NCBI RefSeq assembly: GCF_017353175.1
Contig: NZ_JAFMYW010000008.1
Location: forward strand, 1-64,000
Direction: 5' to 3'
DNA from: Fibrella forsythiae
GTDB taxonomy: Bacteria > Bacteroidota > Bacteroidia > Cytophagales > Spirosomataceae
Length of the DNA stretch: 64,000 nt
Below the pieces are notes generated by a model that was given only the letters and a program-made list of their open reading frames with translations, searched no databases and was not told the DNA's origin. Below, piece by piece: positions 17,243 to 26,267 of this stretch. The position numbers were made by a program, and so were the translations under genes. How positions within the stretch are numbered: position 1 is the stretch's first letter; each line of letters opens with the position of its first letter.

Positions 17243-18004
17243 ATGAACATCTATCGTCCTCTCCTGCTGCTGCTGCTAGTTACGTCGCCCTTACTGGCGC
17301 AAAAGAAAACCAATAATCCTGCCGCGAAGGATTTCGACATGGCTGGTTCTGACGCCCGCGCCGTGCAGATTGCCGACGAGGTAATGGCCGCGCAAGGCGG
17401 ACGAAAAGCGTGGGATAACACCCACCACATTGCCTGGACGTTCTTCGGAGCCCGACGCCTTCACTGGGATAAATGGACCGGCGATGTACGGGTCGATAAT
17501 CTTAAGAATGACCAAACCGTATTGCTGAACATTAACACCGACAAAGGGCGTGTTTTTCGGAATGGCAAAGAAGAAACCAACCCTGACAGCGTGGCGAAGT
17601 TCGTTAAGTCGGCTAAAGGTGCCTGGATCAATGATTCGTACTGGCTACTGATGCCCTACAAGCTGAAAGATTCGGGCGTGACGCTGAAAGACCTCGGCAC
17701 CGCCAACACCGAAGCCGGCCAACCCGCCGACCTGATTCAGCTCACCTTCAAAGGCGTGGGCAATACCCCCGACAACAAGTATCATGTTTGGGTCGACAAA
17801 ACCACACGGCTTGTATCGCAGTGGGCCTATTACCCGAAGTTCACCGACGAGAAACCAGGCTTCATCCTACCCTGGACCGACTACCAAACGCTGGGGAAAA
17901 TCAAGTTGTCGGGCAAACGTGGCCCGCGCGAACTATCTGACATTAAGGTATTTGATTCATTATCAGACGCCGTTTACACGTCTTTCGACCGGCCTAGCCT
18001 CTAA
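17243..18004 (+). CDS. Secreted protein of unknown function (DUF6503-like)
   Basis: 253 residues from MNIYRPLLLLLLVTSPLLAQ, a clear signal peptide with cleavage before QKK. The mature part starts with ARAVQIADEVMAAQGGRKAWDNTHHIAWTFFGAR, and the rest (FKGVGNTPDNKYHVWVDKTT) suggests a lipoprotein-carrier-like beta fold. Similar proteins are common in Cytophagia, without a known role. An OMPLA-like gene follows 61 bases downstream. Confidence 0.7.
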   Translation: MNIYRPLLLLLLVTSPLLAQKKTNNPAAKDFDMAGSDARAVQIADEVMAAQGGRKAWDNTHHIAWTFFGARRLHWDKWTGDVRVDNLKNDQTVLLNINTDKGRVFRNGKEETNPDSVAKFVKSAKGAWINDSYWLLMPYKLKDSGVTLKDLGTANTEAGQPADLIQLTFKGVGNTPDNKYHVWVDKTTRLVSQWAYYPKFTDEKPGFILPWTDYQTLGKIKLSGKRGPRELSDIKVFDSLSDAVYTSFDRPSL

Positions 18005-18017
18005 GCTAAGGCTCTCT

Positions 18018-18053
18018 TTGTCATCCCGGAGCAGGCGTGTTTCGGGATGACAA
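18018..18053. terminator. Hairpin between tandem genes
   Basis: TTGTCATCCC / GGGATGACAA, a perfect 10-bp stem with a 16-base loop, 14 bases after a stop codon. No clear U-run. Confidence 0.5.
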
Positions 18054-18065
18054 CCTCATTCCGTT

Positions 18066-19034
18066 ATGAATCGTCAATTCACGGTTGCCTTACTGGGTAC
18101 GTTGCTGTGCGTTACGGTAGCTTACGGACAAACCGAGCCAACCAGGGTTGAATCAACTACGCAATTGGCATCGGCTGATTCCGTTCGTTTTCAGAATCAC
18201 CGGTACAACGAATTCTTCCGGGGAAACCGCGACTTCTCGTATGTTTCGCCAAGCGGTGAATTGGGAGCTCCCGGTAGGTACGTCATCAACGGCGAACTGA
18301 TTGCCAGTTATTTTCTGCTGGCAAGCCAAAAATCACGTCTGGCGATAGCCGTAACGCAACGATTCATGGCCCGCACCCGCACCGATCGATCGTCGCCGAT
18401 TCGCACGCCAAGTTTCCGGCTGGGAACGCAGGTCTTTTACCGGCTCAGTTCAAACGTGACCCAGTACAGGTACGTTGAAGCTCAGTTTTTCCATCATTCC
18501 AACGGTCAGGATGGGCCGGTATTCCGCCCGAATGGCACCTACAATACCGAAACAGGCGATTTTTCGACCAACTACCTGCAGGCGACTTACAACTGGGGAA
18601 CTCACCTCAGCAAACGGCACGGTACTTATTACAGCCTCGGTTATCGCTGGCACGCCCCTGTTTTCAACAGTTCTGAAGGGTTGGCTGGCAACTACGGTTT
18701 CGGGCGAGTACTTGGCCAGGCTACGTACCGGATTTTTTCCAGGACCAACGACGAGCCGTTGCCGGTAACGACCGAACGCCTGCGGGTCACGCTGCAGGCT
18801 TCCTACGCAGTCAATAAACTGGATAACTGGCTGCTGGCTGCTGCCCAACGCCGAGTAAATGCCGAGTTAAGTGTGTGGTATATACCCTCTTTTAGCCGCG
18901 ATGCTGGTATTTTTGCAACGGCGGGCTACTATGGTGAAGACCCGTACAACATTTATTTCAATGATCGTTACGCCTTCGTACGGTTCGGCATCGCGGCAGG
19001 TTTTACCCGCTATACCGACGAACCGCGAAAGTGA
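18066..19034 (+). CDS. Outer-membrane phospholipase A-like beta-barrel
   Basis: 322 residues with a signal peptide (VAYGQ cleavage near residue 22). The body has alternating aromatic strands typical of a barrel. QFFHHSNGQDGP contains His-x-Ser-Asn-Gly, the pattern of the E. coli OMPLA active site (His142, Ser144), and a later STNYLQATYNW could supply the active-site Asn. This suggests hydrolysis of outer-membrane phospholipids, but overall similarity is too weak to be sure. An uncharacterised barrel is the alternative. Confidence 0.5.
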   Translation: MNRQFTVALLGTLLCVTVAYGQTEPTRVESTTQLASADSVRFQNHRYNEFFRGNRDFSYVSPSGELGAPGRYVINGELIASYFLLASQKSRLAIAVTQRFMARTRTDRSSPIRTPSFRLGTQVFYRLSSNVTQYRYVEAQFFHHSNGQDGPVFRPNGTYNTETGDFSTNYLQATYNWGTHLSKRHGTYYSLGYRWHAPVFNSSEGLAGNYGFGRVLGQATYRIFSRTNDEPLPVTTERLRVTLQASYAVNKLDNWLLAAAQRRVNAELSVWYIPSFSRDAGIFATAGYYGEDPYNIYFNDRYAFVRFGIAAGFTRYTDEPRK

Positions 19035-19082
19035 ACGATTCCCTACCGTAAACCGATTTCGGCCAAAAACCGTTACGCCTTA

Positions 19083-20159
19083 ATGGAAGCCACTGCTTTA
19101 CAATCTCCCCATACAACAGCCACCGAAACCACGTCGAAACCCGTTGGAAAAACCGGTGTTCTGCTGGTCAATCTGGGTACGCCCGATAGTCCAAGTGTAC
19201 CCCACGTCAGGAAATACCTGCGCGAATTTTTGATGGATGGTCGCGTTATCGACATTCCGTATATTCCTCGTTTTCTGCTGGTTAACGGCATTATTGCTCC
19301 GTTTCGGGCCCCCAAATCGGCTAAGATTTACCGTGAACTCTGGAATGAGAACGGTTCGCCGCTGAAGCACTACGGGTACGTGGTAACGAAGCTGGTGCAG
19401 GAGCAGCTTGGCGATGACTATGTGGTTCAACTGGCCATGCGTTATCAGAGCCCCAGTATCGACGCTGGTCTGGCTCAGTTTCAGCAGTTGGGTCTGAACA
19501 ATATTGTGGTGGTACCTTTCTTCCCTCAATATGCATCTGCGTCGACCGGCTCTGTTTATGAGAAAGTGATGGACATTCTGAAAACGTGGCAGGTTATTCC
19601 GCAGGTACGTTTCGTTAACCGCTTCCTGGAGCACCCCAAATTCATTGAGGGATTCGCCGAACGCGGGCGGAAATACATGAACGAGCGGGAGTATGATCAC
19701 TACCTGTTCAGCTATCACGGCCTGCCCGAACGCCAGATCCGCAAAGGCGACGTAGACAAGACGGTTTGTAAGTTCGGCGAGTGCTGCGCGTCGCTACGCC
19801 CTGACAATCAGCACTGTTATCGGGCTCAATGCTTCGAAACAACCCGCCGTTTAGTGAAAGAACTGGGTATTCCGGAAGGCAAATACACTACCAGTTTTCA
19901 GTCGCGGCTGGGCAACGACCCCTGGATAAAACCCTACACCGACGATGAGATCAAGTTATTCGCAGGTAAAGGTATCAAGAGCGTGCTGGCATTTTCTCCG
20001 GCTTTTGTTGCCGACTGTCTGGAAACAACCATCGAAGTAGGTGAAGAATACAGAGAGTTGTTCGAAGAACATGGTGGTGAACACTGGCAATTGGTCGAAA
20101 GCCTGAACGACAGTCCACTCTGGATCGAAGCCGTTGTTGATATGGTTAAGAAGTCGTAA
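19083..20159 (+). CDS. hemH: Ferrochelatase
   Basis: 358 residues. It inserts Fe(II) into protoporphyrin IX, the last step of haem synthesis. Signature parts: GVLLVNLGTPDSPSV (residues 26-40), SPLKHYGYV, FSYHGLPERQIRKGD with the metal-binding His, and TTSFQSRLGNDPWIKPYTD. A cysteine-rich CKFGECC...CYRAQC segment lies between. An N-terminal ~20-residue extension rich in Thr precedes the core. Convergent with the next gene across a 70-bp palindrome. Confidence 0.95.
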   Translation: MEATALQSPHTTATETTSKPVGKTGVLLVNLGTPDSPSVPHVRKYLREFLMDGRVIDIPYIPRFLLVNGIIAPFRAPKSAKIYRELWNENGSPLKHYGYVVTKLVQEQLGDDYVVQLAMRYQSPSIDAGLAQFQQLGLNNIVVVPFFPQYASASTGSVYEKVMDILKTWQVIPQVRFVNRFLEHPKFIEGFAERGRKYMNEREYDHYLFSYHGLPERQIRKGDVDKTVCKFGECCASLRPDNQHCYRAQCFETTRRLVKELGIPEGKYTTSFQSRLGNDPWIKPYTDDEIKLFAGKGIKSVLAFSPAFVADCLETTIEVGEEYRELFEEHGGEHWQLVESLNDSPLWIEAVVDMVKKS

Positions 20160-20232
20160 GTCGATAGTCGATAGCCGCTCTGCTACATTAGACCGCTCCA
20201 GGTAGCAGAGCGGCTATCGACTATCGACTATC
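20156..20232. repeat. Heptad-armed intergenic inverted repeat
   Basis: The 24-nt inner arms 20163-20186 and 20202-20225 pair perfectly; up to 31 bp pair if about two mismatches are allowed. Outer units TCGATAG; inner core CCGCTCTGCTAC / GTAGCAGAGCGG. It overlaps the hemH stop and abuts the 70-bp palindrome. Confidence 0.85.
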
Positions 20233-20300
20233 TTTTCAGGCTAAAAAGCAGAAGGCCGAACGTGATCACGTTCGGCCTTCTGCTTTTTAGCCTGAAAAGA
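20231..20300. terminator. 70-bp perfect palindrome, probable bidirectional terminator
   Basis: The 35-bp halves are exact reverse complements with no spacer, centred on CGTGATCACG at 20265/20266. It lies between convergent hemH and the Dabb gene, and each arm has a T-rich segment (GCTTTTTAGCC) that could serve as a U-run. Confidence 0.75.
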
Positions 20301-20302
20301 GT

Positions 20303-20728
20303 TTATGGCTGTATCTCTGCGTTCACCACCAACGTCTTATCCCAGCTGTCTTTGTTTTCGCTGACAAATTTTTTGTAAGCTGGGTTTTGTTCGAAGGCCT
20401 TCATGTCTTCTTCGTTCTGAAAAGTCAGATAATGCATGACATCATACTCGGCATCGGCTTTTCCAACCAGAAATGTCTTTCCAGCCGTGTAACCAACGAC
20501 CTGTGGAATTTCGTGCCGCAGGGCAGCAAAATCGCGCATATGCTTGTCAACTGCTTTCGGATTTGCCTCATTTGTGAATGAAAAACAGAAAATCTGCTGT
20601 TTCTGGGCTTTACGGGCGGGTGAATACGCTCCGTAGATTAATAAACCGAGGATGCAAAATAGACCTACAATGAGGGCATATCCTTTAGTTTCGCGTTGCA
20701 TTGATTTGGAATTTATATCGTTTGACAA
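20303..20728 (-). CDS. Membrane-anchored Dabb-domain (stress-responsive A/B barrel) protein
   Basis: 141 residues. A single hydrophobic segment (GYALIVGLFCILGLLIYGAY, residues 16-35) anchors it. The rest is a Dabb domain: IFCFSFTNEANPKAVDKHM, FLVGKADAEYDVMHYLTFQN and MKAFEQNPAYKKFV. Such domains dimerise; some bind small lipophilic ligands. A second Met at codon 10 is an equally good start. It ends next to the 70-bp palindrome. Confidence 0.8.
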   Translation of the reverse strand: MSNDINSKSMQRETKGYALIVGLFCILGLLIYGAYSPARKAQKQQIFCFSFTNEANPKAVDKHMRDFAALRHEIPQVVGYTAGKTFLVGKADAEYDVMHYLTFQNEEDMKAFEQNPAYKKFVSENKDSWDKTLVVNAEIQP

Positions 20729-20791
20729 AATATTGTTTGCTTTTGATCGAGGTTTTATTTGTTACGTCTTATTGAGTCTTCAAATAATACC

Positions 20792-21838
20792 ATGACTGAA
20801 CAAATGTACAAGAATAGAATTTGGTTGGGTATTATTTCAGGAAAATATTTTCTGACCGTCATATATGGCTCTTTTTTCTTCCTGTCAGGTACGTTGCTTC
20901 CGGCCCGGCCACAGCCCGACCGTATAGCACCGAAATGGGGGTTTTATGCGCATCAGCAGATCAACCGGCTAGCCGTATTCACGCTCCCGCCCGAGATGAT
21001 GCCGCTCTACAAAAGCCGGATTCAGTTTCTGACCGACAACGCGGTGAATCCCGATAAACGCCGCTATGCCGTTGCGGGTGAAGCACCCCGCCATTTCATC
21101 GATCTCGACGCCTATGCCGATACCACCCGCGAAACCCTGCCACGAAGCTGGAGCGCGGCCGCCGACCGGTACGGTGCCGATACGTTGGCCCTGCATGGCA
21201 TTGTTCCCTGGCATATCCAACTGGCCAAATACCAGCTTACCGAAGCATTCAAAGAGCGGAACGTACCCAGGATTCTTCGCCTCTCTGCCGATATTGGTCA
21301 TTATATTGCCGACGCCAACGTGCCGCTTCACACAACGCGTAATTATAACGGACAGCTGACGGGCCAAACGGGTATTCACGGTTTCTGGGAGTCGCGGTTA
21401 CCGGAGTTATTTTCAGGAAATTACGATGTGATTGTGGGCGCCGCCGAATACATCGAACACCCCCAGCAACGGGCCTGGCGGGCGGTGTTCACCGCTCACG
21501 CCGCGCTCGACTCCGTGCTGGCTATCGAACGCGACCTTACCGCCGAAGCAGGCGACAGCCACAAGTGGAATTTTGAAGACCGAAACGGGCAAACCGTAAA
21601 GGTCTACTCCGAGGCCTTCGCCCGGCAGTACCACGAACGCCTGCGCGGGCAGGTAGAGCGCCAAATGCGCGCCTCCATAAAAATGGTGGGCGATTTCTGG
21701 TACACCTGCTGGGTTGATGCTGGTCAGCCAGACCTGAAGAAACTGGCTCGCCAGCTACCCGACGAAACCGAAAAAACAGAAACAGCCGCCGAGCAACAGA
21801 GTTGGCTCAAGCGGCTGTTTAAAGTGCGAGAAGAGTGA
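20792..21838 (+). CDS. S1/P1 nuclease - zinc phospholipase C-fold hydrolase
   Basis: 348 residues from MTEQMYKNRIW; the earlier frame start is a TTG. An N-terminal hydrophobic segment is followed by WGFYAHQQINRLAVF, where Trp and His match the first zinc ligands of the fold. More ligands fit PRHFIDLDAY, GHYIADANVPLH (His-x3-Asp) and GIHGFWES. It probably acts in the periplasm on phosphodiesters; nuclease and phospholipase cannot be told apart here. The C-terminus is charged and Glu-rich. Confidence 0.72.
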   Translation: MTEQMYKNRIWLGIISGKYFLTVIYGSFFFLSGTLLPARPQPDRIAPKWGFYAHQQINRLAVFTLPPEMMPLYKSRIQFLTDNAVNPDKRRYAVAGEAPRHFIDLDAYADTTRETLPRSWSAAADRYGADTLALHGIVPWHIQLAKYQLTEAFKERNVPRILRLSADIGHYIADANVPLHTTRNYNGQLTGQTGIHGFWESRLPELFSGNYDVIVGAAEYIEHPQQRAWRAVFTAHAALDSVLAIERDLTAEAGDSHKWNFEDRNGQTVKVYSEAFARQYHERLRGQVERQMRASIKMVGDFWYTCWVDAGQPDLKKLARQLPDETEKTETAAEQQSWLKRLFKVREE

Positions 21839-21857
21839 CCTGACTTATCCTGTGCGG

Positions 21858-22751
21858 TTAGATCTTCAGCGTTTTCATATAATCGGCGTCAGCTTTCAGG
21901 CTCACCATCGATGGGCCGGGGTATTCTTCCTGTTCAATCAGGAAATACTTCATACCGCTTTTCCGAGCCTGTTTCAGAATGGCTTTGTAGTTCACAATGC
22001 CTTTGCCCATATCCTGCTGAACAACCTTGCCGTTTGCCTCTTTCTTGTAGTCTTTGATATGGCAAAGCTCATACCGGCTACCGTACTGTTTCAGGTGCTC
22101 AACGGCGCTCTGGCCAGCGGCTTCAATCCAGCACATGTCTAGTTCAAACATCACATTGATTGGGTCGCAATGGGTCAGGAGGTAATCCTGTGGCAGTTTA
22201 CCATCCAGTGGGCGGAACGAGTAATCGTGGTTGTGATACCCGAACTTCAGACCGCCGTTGCGAACGGCTTCGCCCACGCGATTGAAGCTGTCGGCCACAC
22301 GTTTCCAGTCGTCCCAGGTTTTCTGAGGACCGATGTAGGGGCAAAGCATATAGCTCAGACCCGCGCCATTGGCCATATCGATGTATTTCTGAAGCGTATC
22401 GGCATTTTCCGAGGCACCTTTAAAATCGAAGTGAGTACTGACCATTTTCACGCCAATGTCGTTCAGAAACGACTTCATAGCGGCCGGTTCCATACCCCAC
22501 AGAAACCCTTTATCGCCCTGATAGCTTTCAAACTGCTTATAGCCCATCTTGGCCAGCTGAGTCATAATACCCTTAGGATCAGCCGGCAACACGTCGCGAA
22601 CACTGTATAGCTGAAGGCCATACGTTTTGATTGATCCGCCCAACACGTCAGTAAGCGTTGAACTAAGTGTAAGTGCACCCGCAGACAGAAGACCTGCCTG
22701 TTTCAAAAATTCACGTCGATTGGTTTGCATTGGTTGATTGATTTGACTCAT
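21858..22751 (-). CDS. Exported sugar phosphate isomerase/epimerase family protein
   Basis: 297 residues. A Tat-type signal (NRREFLKQAGLLSAGALTLS) leads into a xylose-isomerase-like TIM barrel: YGLQLYSVRDVLPADPKG, VKMVSTHFDFKG, KFGYHNHDYSFRP, MFELDMCWIEAAG, and LCHIKDYKKEANG. The His, Glu and Asp residues in these strands are typical metal ligands. Substrate unknown; relatives act on keto-sugars or inositols. A second family member lies at 37789-38619. Confidence 0.85.
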   Translation of the reverse strand: MSQINQPMQTNRREFLKQAGLLSAGALTLSSTLTDVLGGSIKTYGLQLYSVRDVLPADPKGIMTQLAKMGYKQFESYQGDKGFLWGMEPAAMKSFLNDIGVKMVSTHFDFKGASENADTLQKYIDMANGAGLSYMLCPYIGPQKTWDDWKRVADSFNRVGEAVRNGGLKFGYHNHDYSFRPLDGKLPQDYLLTHCDPINVMFELDMCWIEAAGQSAVEHLKQYGSRYELCHIKDYKKEANGKVVQQDMGKGIVNYKAILKQARKSGMKYFLIEQEEYPGPSMVSLKADADYMKTLKI

Positions 22752-22810
22752 GAAAGTAGCTCAATCATTGTATTTACCAATGCCCGCCGCTGCTTCATTA
22801 CCTTTGCCTT

Positions 22811-24025
22811 ATGAATTACCCCAAGATTTTTTTGCAGAAAGGTCGCGACGAAGCTGTGCGGCGATTCCACCCCTGGGTCTTCTCAGGTGCCGTTGCCCGT
22901 CGTGAGAGTGCATCGCCAGACAATAGCATAGATGACGGCGACATAGTGGAGGTATACACCAACAAGGAAACGTACCTGGGAACGGGCCATTTCCACGATG
23001 GCAGCATCCAGGTACGTCTCTTTTCGTTTGCCGCCCATACCAACGGTCAGCCGATCGTGCCTGATGTAGCTTTCTGGGAACAGAAGTTCATCCAGATACG
23101 CTCAGTTCGGGCCAGCGTAATTCCCCCGCAGACCAACTGTTACCGGCTTATTCACGGTGAAGGCGATGGCTGCTCAGGCCTGATCATCGATATGTATGAT
23201 GGCGTAGCCGTGTTGCAGGCTCACTCAATTGGTATGCACCGGCAGCGGCAACCCATTGTGGAGGCTCTACAACGTGTATTCGGGAACGAACTCGTGGCCG
23301 TATACGATAAAAGCGCCGAAACCCTGCCCGATCAATATGCGGCGGGTGTGCAGAACGGCTACCGATACGGCAGGGCCGAAACACCGCGTGCCGTTCGGGA
23401 AAACGGCCATACCTTCCTGGTCGACTGGATCACGGGGCAGAAAACCGGCTTCTTCCTCGATCAGCGTGATAACCGGCAACTGCTGGCCCGCTACGCGCCC
23501 GGCAAAAGCGTACTGAATGCATTCTGCTATTCGGGTGGCTTCTCGGTATATGCCCTTGCGGCTGGTGCATCGGCAGTTCATTCGGTCGATGTCTCGAAAA
23601 AAGCGATCGACCTGACCAACCAGAACGTTGCGGCCAACCCCGGCTTTGCTGGTACCCATGAATCCATCGTGGCCGACGTCATGGACTATCTGAAAGAACC
23701 AGGTACGTTGCAATACGACATTGTGGTGCTTGACCCGCCCGCCTACGCCAAGAGCCTGTCGGCGCGGCACCGGGCGGTGCAGGGCTACAAGCGCCTGAAT
23801 GTGGAGGGGTTGAAGAAAGTAGCACCGGGAGGTATTCTGTTCACTTTCTCGTGTTCGCAGGTAGTAGACCGGGAACTGTTCTATAATACGATTGTAGCGG
23901 CAGCCATCGAGGCTGGTCGCCAGGTACGTGTATTGCATCACCTGAGTCAGCCCGCCGACCACCCCGTAAGCTTATTTCATCCCGAAGGCGGCTACTTAAA
24001 AGGCCTGGTACTGTGGGTTGAATGA
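22811..24025 (+). CDS. RlmI-like class I rRNA (cytosine-C5) methyltransferase
   Basis: 404 residues. The PUA domain covers residues 1-80 (KGRDEAVRRFHPWVFSGAV). An RlmI/YccW-type middle domain follows (YRLIHGEGDGCSGLIIDMYDG), then the Rossmann methyltransferase: DQRDNRQLLARYAPGKSVLN, FCYSGGFSVYALAAGA for S-adenosylmethionine, and VVLDPPAYAKS, the catalytic DPP motif. The likely target is 23S rRNA cytosine C5. Confidence 0.88.
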   Translation: MNYPKIFLQKGRDEAVRRFHPWVFSGAVARRESASPDNSIDDGDIVEVYTNKETYLGTGHFHDGSIQVRLFSFAAHTNGQPIVPDVAFWEQKFIQIRSVRASVIPPQTNCYRLIHGEGDGCSGLIIDMYDGVAVLQAHSIGMHRQRQPIVEALQRVFGNELVAVYDKSAETLPDQYAAGVQNGYRYGRAETPRAVRENGHTFLVDWITGQKTGFFLDQRDNRQLLARYAPGKSVLNAFCYSGGFSVYALAAGASAVHSVDVSKKAIDLTNQNVAANPGFAGTHESIVADVMDYLKEPGTLQYDIVVLDPPAYAKSLSARHRAVQGYKRLNVEGLKKVAPGGILFTFSCSQVVDRELFYNTIVAAAIEAGRQVRVLHHLSQPADHPVSLFHPEGGYLKGLVLWVE

Positions 24026-24034
24026 ACAATTCTT

Positions 24035-24130
24035 AGTGGATGATGTATAATGGATAATGCACAGTGATTTTGCTTATGTGTGCTACCCGGCAAATCGATT
24101 GGCAGGATTCATTATACTTTATCCATTGAA
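24035..24130. repeat. Degenerate heptad-type inverted repeat
   Basis: TGGATGATGTATAATGGAT (near 24037) is similar to the reverse complement of the stretch near 24108-24127, ending ATACTTTATCCATTG. Several mismatches; it looks like a decayed member of the family, and lies just upstream of the AI-2E permease start. Confidence 0.4.
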
Positions 24131-24134
24131 ACCT

Positions 24135-25223
24135 ATGGCTTCATCTACCATTTACACGCCCAAACAGCAGCGTATATTACTCATTGCCAGCCTATTGATA
24201 CTAGGCGGCTTTATCATAGCCGGCCTTCGCGGGTATGTGTCTGCTTTCTTCGGAGCAGGTATTTTATACGTGATTTTTCGTCCTCTTTTTTATGGGCTGG
24301 TCCACCGTAAAAAGTGGAACCGTGCGCTGGTAACAACAGGAATTATCATATTCTCGCTGTTTGTCATCGTATTGCCGTTTCTGGTACTGAGCTTCCTGCT
24401 TATCGACCGAATTCAGTATTACGCACAGCACACCGACCAGATTCTGGGGCTGGTGAAACAGGCCGAGGAATTAACCGGCTTCAAGATTACCAGCCAGCAG
24501 AACGTTCAGAAAATGCTACAGCAGGGGGGCTCCTTTGCTTCGCAACAATTGCCCTCACTGGCGGGCGGTGCGCTGGATTTTCTGGTCATCATCGGCCTGA
24601 TGTTCTTCACGCTGTTCTATATGTTTACAGAAGAAGAGTCATTTCTGGAAGGCCTGCGCAAGCACCTGCCGTTTAAACGTGACACCCTGAAAGAGCTGGG
24701 CGAACAACTTCGCAATAACGTGAATGCCAATGTATTAGGACAGGGGATCGTTTCGTTGGTACAGGGTATCCTGACGGGCCTCACCCTGTTGATTTTCGGT
24801 GTTCCTGACGCTGCTTTCTGGGGAACGGTCGCTTTCTTCCTGGCATTTATTCCCGTGCTTGGTACCCCGCTGGTCTGGCTACCGGCCGGTCTGATTCAGC
24901 TCTCGCAAGGCAATACAACCGATGGCGTTGGTATTCTGGTTGTCGGCGCCGTTGTTATTACCAACATCGATAACCTATTGCGCATCATGCTGGCCAAACG
25001 TATGGGCGACGTTCACCCGCTGGTTACACTGGCCGGTATCGTGATCGGTGTACCCATCTTCGGCATTCTGGGTCTGGTAATCGGACCAACGATTCTATCG
25101 TTCTTCATTGTGCTGATGCAGGTATTCGCCAAAGAAAATAGAGAATCGCGCGCCGAAGCTGTTCAGGACGAAGCCAATGTAGCCGAACACGCCGAAGTGC
25201 AGGCTGAGAAAGTGGCGAGGTAG
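24135..25223 (+). CDS. AI-2E family (PerM-like) membrane permease
   Basis: 362 residues from MASSTIYTPKQQ; an upstream in-frame Met would add 26 residues across a degenerate repeat. The family layout is clear: two or three N-terminal membrane helices, a long polar segment (residues 95-150), then more helices with GTVAFFLAFIPVLGTPLVWLP and LAKRMGDVHPLVTLAGIVIG, the characteristic C-terminal block. The charged tail is Glu/Ala-rich. The substrate is unknown; AI-2 export and Na+/H+ antiport have been proposed for relatives. Confidence 0.85.
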   Translation: MASSTIYTPKQQRILLIASLLILGGFIIAGLRGYVSAFFGAGILYVIFRPLFYGLVHRKKWNRALVTTGIIIFSLFVIVLPFLVLSFLLIDRIQYYAQHTDQILGLVKQAEELTGFKITSQQNVQKMLQQGGSFASQQLPSLAGGALDFLVIIGLMFFTLFYMFTEEESFLEGLRKHLPFKRDTLKELGEQLRNNVNANVLGQGIVSLVQGILTGLTLLIFGVPDAAFWGTVAFFLAFIPVLGTPLVWLPAGLIQLSQGNTTDGVGILVVGAVVITNIDNLLRIMLAKRMGDVHPLVTLAGIVIGVPIFGILGLVIGPTILSFFIVLMQVFAKENRESRAEAVQDEANVAEHAEVQAEKVAR

Positions 25224-25228
25224 ATCCT

Positions 25229-25279
25229 GTTTCAAGTGCTCTGCAAACTGACTTACAGAGTACTTGAAACTATTTTTTT
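25229..25279 (+). terminator. Intrinsic terminator of the AI-2E permease gene
   Basis: 15-bp stem GTTTCAAGTGCTCTG / CAGAGTACTTGAAAC with one mismatch and a 12-base loop, followed by TATTTTTTT. Confidence 0.88.
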
Positions 25280-25320
25280 GTTCGTATTTTGTGATTTAAT
25301 CGTACAAAAACTAGATCACA

Positions 25321-26169
25321 ATGGAGCGTATCGTTGATTATTTCGAGCATATCCCTTCCGCTCACCGGAGCTTATTACTGGTTGGTGGTATAGCCTTTTT
25401 CTGGCTGCTGGAAAGTATTGTTCCGCTGGTTCGCTTCGATTATCACAAACCCCGACATGCAGGCATCAACCTGTTCTTTACCGTAACGACCATCCTTGTC
25501 AATTTTACGCTGGCTTTCGTTCTCGTCAACACCAGTGATTGGGCCGTCGCCAGGCACCTTGGCCTGTTGCAATGGGTGCCGATGCCCCTCTGGGTGCAGG
25601 CAATTACCGGCCTGCTCCTGCTCGACCTGATCGGAGCCTGGCTGGCCCACTGGACGGAGCATCATGTAAAGTGGATGTGGCAGTTCCATTCCGTTCACCA
25701 CTCCGACCAGTATGTAGATACAACCACGGCCAATCGGCACCATCCCGGCGAGAGCGTGATCCGGTTCTTGTTCACCACACTGGCGGTTATTGTCGTGGGT
25801 GCGCCCATGTGGCTGGTGTTTATGTACCAGGCTTTCTCGGTCCTGCTTTCGCAATTTAACCACGCCAATATTGAGTTGCCCCGCTGGGCCGACAGGGCAA
25901 TTGGCTGGCTGGTGGTAACGCCAAACATGCACCACGTTCATCATCATTATGTACTGCCTTACTCGAACACAAATTATGGTAACATTTTCTCAATCTGGGA
26001 TCGGCTGTTTAGCACCTACGCCACTCGCTCGGGCAAAGACCTTGTCTATGGCCTCGACACACATCCCCATCCACGGGAGCACAGCCACATTGGTGGTATT
26101 CTGAAAGTTCCTTTTCAGCCCTACAGAGCACCCGTTGGCGAGAAAGAAAGTAAACTGTCGGAAGTTTGA
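25321..26169 (+). CDS. Sterol desaturase / fatty acid hydroxylase family protein
   Basis: 282 residues, integral membrane di-iron enzyme family. About four hydrophobic helices alternate with the His clusters that bind iron: HWTEHH (residues 102-107), HSVHHSD (115-121), FNHAN, and MHHVHHHY (204-211), followed by NYGNIFSIWDRLF, the usual C-terminal motif. It should hydroxylate or desaturate a lipid; the substrate cannot be told from sequence. Confidence 0.9.
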   Translation: MERIVDYFEHIPSAHRSLLLVGGIAFFWLLESIVPLVRFDYHKPRHAGINLFFTVTTILVNFTLAFVLVNTSDWAVARHLGLLQWVPMPLWVQAITGLLLLDLIGAWLAHWTEHHVKWMWQFHSVHHSDQYVDTTTANRHHPGESVIRFLFTTLAVIVVGAPMWLVFMYQAFSVLLSQFNHANIELPRWADRAIGWLVVTPNMHHVHHHYVLPYSNTNYGNIFSIWDRLFSTYATRSGKDLVYGLDTHPHPREHSHIGGILKVPFQPYRAPVGEKESKLSEV

Positions 26170-26267
26170 TGTTTTGCGTTTAATCAATCTGTTACTTCGG
26201 TATCGCTGGCAGGAAGTACCTGCGCGTACCAGCCGAAAACAGAAAACAGTAAACCATACACTCTCTT

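Noticed and set aside
26190-26265. GAAAACAGAAAACAGTAAAC stretch before the Gfo/Idh gene as another hairpin
   Set aside because: Again a single arm; at most a decayed copy.
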